A DNA stretch of 12,931 nt from Coemansia sp. RSA 922. Its lineage: Eukaryota; Kickxellomycota; Kickxellomycetes; Kickxellales; Kickxellaceae. Made by a program: the position numbers and the translations under genes. The DNA is taken from positions 1 to 12,931 of the forward strand of contig JANBQS010000730.1 of assembly GCA_027577415.1 (NCBI GenBank), read 5' to 3'. The notes under the pieces are model-generated. The model did not search any database, was not told the DNA's origin, and saw nothing but the letters and a program-made list of their open reading frames with translations. Numbering within the stretch: position 1 is the first letter of the stretch; every line of letters starts with the position of its first letter. This document shows, piece by piece, positions 1-5,710 of this stretch.

Positions 1-1308
1 CCGGACATTGCCATTATCACCGCCTTGAAACGACAATTACTCCGCACTGAAGCCGCCGAGCGCCGCCGCTTGCTTCGTGTGCTGATAACAGGGAGTGCCA
101 TCCGCCTGATAATTCTTGTCGCCTTCCCGGGCCTGGTCTCACACTACCTGTCTGGCCGCGTGGAGCTATCGACGCCAGTCACTAGCTATAAGCGCTTGGT
201 CGAGGGCGTGCACTTGAGCATTCACAATACATCGCCCTACGACGGCGGCATATTCCACCAGTCGCCGCTTCTACTCATCCTCTTCCGAGTCTTGCACGTA
301 TTGCCCGATATGTTTACCAATATCGTCTATGTCGCTGTCGATGCGATGATTGCCTTGACCTTGGCTAAGCTTGCTGCTGCAAAGGCTGATAAGAGTAAAA
401 GTAGCCGTGTTCCGGGAGAGATCCGCTTTGTGTGTACGCCGTCTGCCATCGCTACCATGTATTTGTTCAATCCGCTGACGGTGGCTACGACATTGGCAAA
501 GTCAACTATCGTATTCAGCCACCTGGCCATCGTGTCGGCGCTTTACGCTGGTGTTAGCGGTCTAGCCAACCAAGCCATCATGTTCACCACAGTCGCCGCA
601 CACCTTTCGCTATACCCAGCTGTGCTCATTGCTCCCGTAGCGCTGATGGCGGCTGTATCTCAGAAGGAATCCCAACAGCGCTGGCTGGTCAGCAACATTG
701 CCCTGACCCTGGCCAAATTCGCCTTTGCCACTGGAGCTCTGCATCTCCTGTTTGTCGCTGTGTTTGGCACACAGTATTTTATGGCGACTGTCGACTTTAC
801 TTTGCGTGCCGCTGATCTGCAGCCGAACGTTGGCCTGTTCTGGTACTTTTTCATTGAGATATTCGACGAGTTCCGGCCCTTCTTCTATGTTGTCTTCCAG
901 CTTACCGCCCTTGCCTTTGCCGTCCCCGTATCATGGCGCTTCCGCGACGACCCGCTGTTTGCGGGTACTATGCTCGTCGGCATTATCTCTGCGCTCAAAT
1001 CGTACCCGTCTTGGGGCGACTTATCTCTGTTTTTGGGTCTGCTCCCGCTGTTTGAGGAACTGACAAAGTACTTGCAGTACTCGTTCCTGTCTACCAACTT
1101 GCTCATGTATGGAGTTGGCCTGGCTCCAGTGTTTTGGCACTTGTGGATAGAGCTAGGAACGGGCAATGCTAATTTCTTTTATGCGGCTACTTTGGTCTAT
1201 GTATTTGGCCAGATCACCCTTTTGTTCGACTTGGGCAGTGCCAAGCTACGCCGTGAGCTTGATATACACTACCCCGAAACACGCACTCGCACAGTTATTC
1301 AAGAATAA
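1..1308 (+). CDS. PIGU: GPI transamidase subunit PIG-U/CDC91, 5' partial
   Basis: Multi-pass ER membrane subunit of the GPI transamidase, which attaches preformed GPI anchors to protein C-termini. The frame is open from base 1 to TAA at 1306-1308 (435 visible codons), so the start lies left of the window; the first in-frame ATG comes only well inside conserved sequence, and the TTG at 25 is not a credible start. Family landmarks in order: SPYDGGIFHQSPLL (residues 78-91), PNVGLFWYFFIEIFDEF (275-291), KSYPSWGD (333-340) and FWHLWIELGTGNANFFYA (378-395), all closely resembling animal PIG-U. Hydrophobic segments recur throughout. Animal PIG-U begins almost directly at its first membrane segment; here at least 25 extra basic residues (LLRTEAAERRRLL) precede it, so either the N-terminus is extended or an upstream exon exists. 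No intron is needed in the visible part. Confidence 0.96.
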   Translation, partial: PDIAIITALKRQLLRTEAAERRRLLRVLITGSAIRLIILVAFPGLVSHYLSGRVELSTPVTSYKRLVEGVHLSIHNTSPYDGGIFHQSPLLLILFRVLHVLPDMFTNIVYVAVDAMIALTLAKLAAAKADKSKSSRVPGEIRFVCTPSAIATMYLFNPLTVATTLAKSTIVFSHLAIVSALYAGVSGLANQAIMFTTVAAHLSLYPAVLIAPVALMAAVSQKESQQRWLVSNIALTLAKFAFATGALHLLFVAVFGTQYFMATVDFTLRAADLQPNVGLFWYFFIEIFDEFRPFFYVVFQLTALAFAVPVSWRFRDDPLFAGTMLVGIISALKSYPSWGDLSLFLGLLPLFEELTKYLQYSFLSTNLLMYGVGLAPVFWHLWIELGTGNANFFYAATLVYVFGQITLLFDLGSAKLRRELDIHYPETRTRTVIQE

Positions 1309-1309
1309 A
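1304..1309 (+). promoter_or_regulatory. AATAAA polyadenylation signal overlapping the PIG-U stop codon
   Basis: A canonical AATAAA overlaps the TAA stop at 1306-1308, followed by AT-rich sequence. If used, it gives a 3' UTR of only a few tens of bases. Motif seen directly; usage is inferred. Confidence 0.45.
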
Positions 1310-2400
1310 CATTTATTATCGAGAAGTAAATCGAGTTAAGTGAATTAAGCAAAGAAACCTGCTCGAAATCTTGATGCCAACGCTTCACTCAAGGCAAGAA
1401 ACCTTCGATGATAACAACATATAAAGACTGTGTCAGTTGTGTAGGAGCTTTAAAATAACAGTACTTTAGCCCTATAAAATCAAGTTTGAGTGGATATAGA
1501 CAAATACATTCATCTTGGGATTCCAGTACAGTTGGCGATAGTTTGCAACTGTCAACTGTAGGCCCAAGCTTTTGATAAAAAGTGTTGAGACTCCACACCT
1601 TGTCACCACGCTACACCCTTGGTAGTTAAGCCTTATAACCCCACTGAAGACACATACTTTTATCGCAATTCCTATTTTATGCCTAATTATAGTTTGTGCT
1701 ATTGTTCCTAAGTATCAATTACCCAGGATTTCTCAATTGCGCAGCATGTCACTTGCACTGCGGCCTTGTTACGATATTGTCATCTAAGGCATTGGTTGGG
1801 TTTAAAGCCCTGGCGTATCTCCCAAATACAATCCGACGAGGAAGCACTGTTATCTATTACTACAAAAGGGTCTCGAAACGGCTTTGTGTTTATAATAGGT
1901 CTATCGCGATACTTGGTGGACGCCTACTATTGAAATTTTTCTTTGCTAGCTCTAATGTCAAGGGTGGCCGAGTAATTGTCATATGCCCTGACAATTTAAT
2001 GGATGGTGCTTTCTTAGTCTCTTTCTGGATGGTGCTTGAATGTTGACTAAGGGCATACTTTTATTCAGCGACAATGACAAGAAAAATAAAACTACAGGAA
2101 AACAGCATATCAAAGGAAAGCTTGCTGAAAAAGCGACTTTGGAGTGATTTGCATACACTTTGAAAAAAAAAAAAACGAAGTTGAAGGAGAAAATACATGC
2201 TTCAATCTTTGTAACATAGCCAGTAACAAAAATATATAGATGTTATTTATTTGTTGTAGTCACCACCCTAGGCTATCCGAAACAATTTGTTGCAGAGCTA
2301 TAGAAAGAGTGAAGGGGGATATATTCAAGTCGGGGGTTGACATTGAAAAAACATTGGTACAATTTAAGTGCAAATATATTGTGATTAATTAAAATAAAAT
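1310..2400. other. AT-rich intergenic region, no gene recognised
   Basis: About 1.1 kb with stops in all frames apart from a 116-codon + frame at 1696-2046, which has no recognisable domain and begins at a TTG; I do not call it a gene. It contains an A13 tract at 2163-2175 and an A/T-rich stretch (AAAATAAAATAAA near 2390-2402) at the boundary with the more GC-rich element relic. No tRNA-like TTCGA-box fold was recognised. Confidence 0.6.
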
Positions 2401-2407
2401 AAACGGT

Positions 2408-2842
2408 TTATGCCACAGTGGGCGAATTGCCGGGTGCAGCCGGGGTGTTGGTGTCATCGTCCAAAGCTGGCTACTGGTGATATTGAATTATGTGATGTAG
2501 GCGGCCGGCCAGTTGTTGCGATTCGTTTCTAAATGTGATCCTCCTATCAAGCTCATCGTCGTCGGGATCAAAGTGGTACCACTGATTAGACACCATTAAC
2601 CAGCGTTTTTCGAATATATGTGGGGTCTTGACCACAGAGTAAGAGTAGTAGAAGTCGTGTAAAATACGCGAGATGACTGCAGATTTCCAGCGGAGGAACA
2701 TTGCCAAACCGTTGAGCCTTTTGCCACCCACTGGCAGCTCTGCTTGAGCGTGGAAAATTGATAGCTCTGAAAGTGGAGAGGATATGGTGGTGTTGCTGCT
2801 GCCGACGACGGTGCAGTGGGCAACTTTGTGGCTTGCAGCGGT
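2408..2842 (-). other. Unassigned open frame on the minus strand, possibly a coding remnant
   Basis: A minus-strand frame is stop-free from 2842 down to 2474 (123 codons) and ends in TAG at 2471-2473. The same frame then continues for 20 more protein-like codons (PALDDDTNTPAAPGNSPTVA) to TAA at 2408-2410. The central part is rich in aromatic and charged residues (KRWLMVSNQWYHFDPDDDEL), less repetitive than typical shadow frames. There is no ATG before the middle of the frame and no family is recognised. It could be a real exon end, with the TAG inside an unrecognised intron or a decay mutation, or a chance frame. It overlaps the left end of the Fanzor relic on the other strand (2771-2842), where that relic's own homology is weakest. 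Confidence 0.3.
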
Positions 2843-3999
2843 TCAGTCCCTACCGACGTTGAGACTGAATTTACAGCTATTGCAGCTGACGTTGTAGCTG
2901 ACATTGGTACTGGTGGTGCAGTGGCTACTTGTGTGATCCGTGTGGCTCGTGGTGCTAAAAAGAAGTGGCCAAAGAAAGAATCGAATGCCAACTGCCTGTA
3001 CGTTCATCAGCTTCCGCCCAAGTACTTGGCAGAAAATAGGAGCCGAATGGTATACGACGACATGGGTCGTGGCGACATACACAGTTTTATGCACCATCTC
3101 AGCACTCGTAGGCATCGTAGGGTAATGCGCTATTCACGTAAGCAGCAGGGAAAGGAGACGCACATGTGGCGTTTTCGCAAGATCCATGAGAAGGTCAAAA
3201 AGTCGTTCCCGATTGATGCCATCAGTAAGGCCGAATCTTGGCTTGCCAAGTTTGACCGCGCATCTTTGGATCTTGCCAAGTACAAGGCATACGTTGAGGC
3301 ACGTGCGGTTGTGTGGCCTTTGTTGAGCGGATTTTATAGCAAGACGCTGACGAAGCATCCGGAGTCCAAGCACAAGATCCACAAAGACGAGAGGCATGTG
3401 GTGCATAGCTATCCGCTCCATCGTAAGCAGCGGCTGTCGGCGTATATCAACCAGCAGCAAGCTGACTATCGCCTGGCGTGCAATATGAGGACTGCATTTG
3501 GCAAGGATGCGATTATCATGGTGGGCAATTGGTCGGCATCCATGACCAAATACCACGAGCCTATATGAGGGAAGAGCTGGCAAGATCAATTCAAATGATT
3601 CGGGTTTTTGGTCTACTTGATTAATGAGTTTCAGACGTTGTGTGTCTGCCCTGAGTGCAATAAATCTCTGGAGACTTCAAGACTGTCAGGAACCCGCGTC
3701 CCTTTCAGCGTAAGAATCATCCGACTGTAACTTGCAACGGACTACTAAGGTGCACAAACCAAGAATGTCTGTGGACTGTTGACAAGTACAAAGGATCATC
3801 TGAGTGGCGGTTGTTCAATCGGAATGAGGCAGCTGTTATGAACTTCTGGCGGATCATCGATAGTCTTTGTGAGACTGGCGATATTCCCCAGGCGTTGAAG
3901 CGTTCTACTCCCAGACCTACCCATACAGCGGCTGGCAAGAGAGTGTCAACTACCGGTAGGAAGGCACCGTCTAAGCGTTCGCGTAATGGCGCCTCCTAG
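2771..3999 (+). pseudogene. Decayed Fanzor-type (TnpB/OrfB-like) RNA-guided nuclease, C-terminal RuvC half
   Basis: Fanzors are eukaryotic relatives of TnpB that cut DNA guided by an element-encoded RNA. Landmarks in order: a RuvC-I-like strand with DDMGRGD (3056-3076); RYSRKQQ followed by a charged helical region; RLSAYINQQQADYRL; GNWSASMTKYHEP; LINEFQT, with the glutamate at 3626-3628; a zinc ribbon with CPEC, then LLRCTNQEC in the next frame; and FNRNEAAVMNF, equivalent to the family's WNRD..A..N motif. A basic Ser/Arg/Lys tail ends at TAG 3997-3999. Damage: TGA at 3566-3568 and 3596-3598 inside conserved sequence, a one-base loss near 3703-3706 shifting to the frame that runs to 3999, and Asn at 3823-3825 where the last RuvC Asp is expected. 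Clear homology starts only near 2940, so the N-terminal guide-binding half is missing or unreadable. Assignment is from remembered family motifs, not a search; it could alternatively be described simply as an OrfB zinc-ribbon transposase remnant. Confidence 0.75.
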
Positions 4000-4046
4000 G
4001 CTGGCAACCACCCCCTCAACTATAATATTTCCGGCATGTTATCGCA

Positions 4047-4062
4047 GAGCTTGAAATAGCTC
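4047..4062. repeat. Short perfect hairpin 50 bp after the Fanzor relic
   Basis: GAGCT (4047-4051) and AGCTC (4058-4062) are perfect inverted repeats around the loop TGAAAT. The stem is only 5 bp, so chance is possible; it is listed because it lies where a guide-RNA scaffold would be expected. Confidence 0.35.
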
Positions 4063-4540
4063 ATGTGCTCCAATAGGTTTAACAAGACAAGTGTGTTGGC
4101 GTTCCAGCACTGGGTTTGGTGAGGTATGCCATCATGGTATATGTCTTCAGCCCATGGGCAAAGTATTGCTTAACTCGAGTTCCGGCAATCATAACCTGAA
4201 GACGCGAACTGTCACAACTGCAACAATGACTTCAAAACCGTCTATGACTGAGGTGGTCAATGACAATTTATCAAGAGCCCAATCGAGTCATACGGCTTGG
4301 TAAGCAAATCGTACCCATCATTGAACACTCATGTACCTTAGATTACACTGCATGATCAGCTTTACATATGTTTGCTCAAAATTCGTGGCAAACAAATGGA
4401 CACAAGACCCAAATAAAGCCCTCAGAGTTAACGTGTATTCTAAAATGACTTTTCACATGGATGGACTTATTACTCGATCGCCGGACATGATTTTTTCCCC
4501 TGCACTATTCGTCACGCCCAACTTTCTAAGAAGAAAATAA

Positions 4541-4561
4541 CCCAATTTCGCATTAATTGGG
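4541..4561. repeat. Perfect 7-bp inverted repeat
   Basis: CCCAATT (4541-4547) and AATTGGG (4555-4561) flank the 7-base spacer TCGCATT. The outer parts contain CCAAT/ATTGG in opposite orientations, so it could be a paired CCAAT box rather than an RNA structure. Function unknown. Confidence 0.5.
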
Positions 4562-5015
4562 GACTGATCAACATGCGTCGCATTGCGCAAAAAGAAAAAT
4601 AAAAAAGTCTCGTGCCTAAAGGTATTTTTACTTTTGTAGCTATCGAAAGACCCGCGGATGATGTTCCTCCGTTTTCTCCAAACTTTCCCAAAAACCATTA
4701 CGGATTGGGGCGATGACGACGAGAGACTCACGAATTGGACGGCTAATGCCCGGTGGATCGACTTTTTTTGGTGAGAAAATACTCTCGATCACTTGCAGCA
4801 CCGAAAAATACAAACAGCGGGTGTGTTTGCCCTATTTTTAGAATAAAGGATGAGGGGTACTGGACAAGCAAAGGTTATTGTTCCTGTCGCCTCACATTCC
4901 AAGTCTTTGGCGCTTTTATTGTTGATATATTCATTATCTCGATCGAGCATTAATGTTCACTTGTTGCCCGTGAGACTCCAAATCAGCGAGGAACACCACA
5001 ATCGGTCTACCCCTC

Positions 5016-5039
5016 TCGATACCGAAAAATGGAGAGGGA
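5016..5039 (+). repeat. Imperfect direct repeat, copy 1 (partner at 5118-5144)
   Basis: CTCGATACCGAAAAATGG followed by AGAGGGA matches CTCGGCACCGAAAAA followed by AATGGGGAGGGA at 5118-5144, about 102 bp downstream. Differences are a two-base change, two extra A residues and one extra G. A shorter ACCGAAAAAT at 4800-4809 shares only the core. Confidence 0.7.
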
Positions 5040-5117
5040 AGGGAGGCCGGCCTATGACGTGAACTCACACAATAGCTGGCAAAAAGGAAGGGCGTCAAAT
5101 CGGCGTGAAAAGTCAAA

Positions 5118-5144
5118 CTCGGCACCGAAAAAAATGGGGAGGGA
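5118..5144 (+). repeat. Imperfect direct repeat, copy 2 (partner at 5016-5039)
   Basis: Second copy of the ACCGAAAAA-centred repeat, ending in GGGGAGGGA. The conserved core plus G-rich right flank suggests a protein-binding module in the upstream region of the Ndt80-like gene; no binding factor is identified. Confidence 0.65.
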
Positions 5145-5252
5145 CGAAAGGGGATGATCGGGCGAGGCGGAGCAAATAAAAAAGGATGGGCTTAAGGGGG
5201 AGGGTATGCGCCCCCTCCATTTTGCTTTAGACAAAGAAAGTCTGGTGTCATG

Positions 5253-5710
5253 GATCCAGTGCTTAAATAGAGGGGTAAGTGGGCTTCCCGAAATATTAAG
5301 CGACAGCGTATAAGCCTGGACCCCCTTCCTCTTTCTTTGTAAACAAACAAAACGTCATCCCTTATCTACCCTCCGGTCGAAGAACCCCACCCCCTCTTCC
5401 ATTACCTCCTGCTGCCTGTCGTCACAGCCGGATCCCGCGCAATTGTATTAGTAAAGAACCCCCTTTTCCTTCACTTCTTCTCTTCTGTATCAGTTTTGTA
5501 TTTCTCGTATTTTTAGGCCAGTTCTCACTTGTACTTAGTACCACGCCAGCTCTCTCTCTCTCGTTACTCTTATCCCACCCTATTTCGCTCGGTATATCCC
5601 CTCTACAGTCCCTGTACTTCCGTACTACCTTGTGCCCGTAGATCTGACACTTATTTCCGGTAATCACCTTCGCCTCGCCCTTTCTGTCTACGCAGCAAGA
5701 CAATAATAGC
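5253..5710 (+). promoter_or_regulatory. Long ATG-free pyrimidine-rich leader of the Ndt80-like gene
   Basis: The 458 bases before the start codon contain no ATG at all and are rich in C and T, as expected of a long 5' UTR selected against upstream starts. At its left edge is a 6-codon frame (ATG at 5250, MDPVLK, TAG at 5268-5270) overlapping a TTAAATAG TATA-like box (5263-5270). A perfect donor GTAAGT (5275-5280) and several pyrimidine-tract acceptors (TTTTTAG near 5516, CTACGCAG near 5694) leave open a 5'-UTR intron. More CCCCT elements lie at 5322, 5391, 5460 and 5598. The start at 5711 has A at -3. Confidence 0.5.
5550..5562 (+). repeat. CT dinucleotide microsatellite in the leader
   Basis: A (CT)6C run within the pyrimidine-rich leader. 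CT-rich tracts are common near fungal transcription start sites, so it may mark the core promoter or simply be a slippage tract. Confidence 0.7.

Larger units (their letters stand above)
4000..4740. other. Region downstream of the Fanzor relic, no gene recognised
   Basis: No convincing coding sequence. Open frames at 4091-4303, 4331-4540 and 4453-4731 (minus) are short, have no recognisable domain and are broken in adjoining frames. One + frame reads NCHNCNNDF near 4210-4235, flanked by stops, which could be degraded coding sequence. In related elements the guide RNA is encoded at the 3' side of the nuclease gene, so 4000-4330 is where a remnant would be expected. Two perfect short hairpins (4047-4062, 4541-4561) are the only clear structures. 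Confidence 0.5.
4741..5252 (+). promoter_or_regulatory. Candidate upstream promoter of the Ndt80-like gene
   Basis: No coding signal is convincing here. The stretch carries three copies of ACCGAAAAA (4800, 5021, 5124), paired GTCAAA(C)TCGGC repeats (5094-5104, 5112-5123), a TGACGTGA-like CRE half (near 5055) and several AGGGG/CCCCT elements: 4853-4857, 5010-5014, 5149-5153, 5195-5199 and 5212-5216. AGGGG is the stress-response element bound by Msn2/4-type zinc fingers in yeast; use in this organism is inferred. It sits immediately before the ATG-free leader of the gene starting at 5711. Confidence 0.45.

Noticed and set aside
25..27. TTG at 25 as PIG-U start
   Set aside because: The frame is open to base 1; a non-ATG start is not needed.
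1696..2046. 116-codon + frame as a gene
   Set aside because: Starts at TTG, no recognisable motif, odd hydrophobic composition in AT-rich DNA; not supported.
2596..2991. 131-codon minus-strand frame
   Set aside because: Overlaps the recognisable Fanzor homology on the + strand and shows Ala/Thr/Ser repetition typical of a shadow.
3566..3710. Introns explaining the breaks in the Fanzor frame
   Set aside because: Homology runs continuously through both TGA codons, and no GT...AG pair removes the stops and frameshift without deleting conserved residues.
4091..4303. 70-codon + frame as a second element gene
   Set aside because: Short, no domain, and neighbouring frames are equally protein-like but full of stops.
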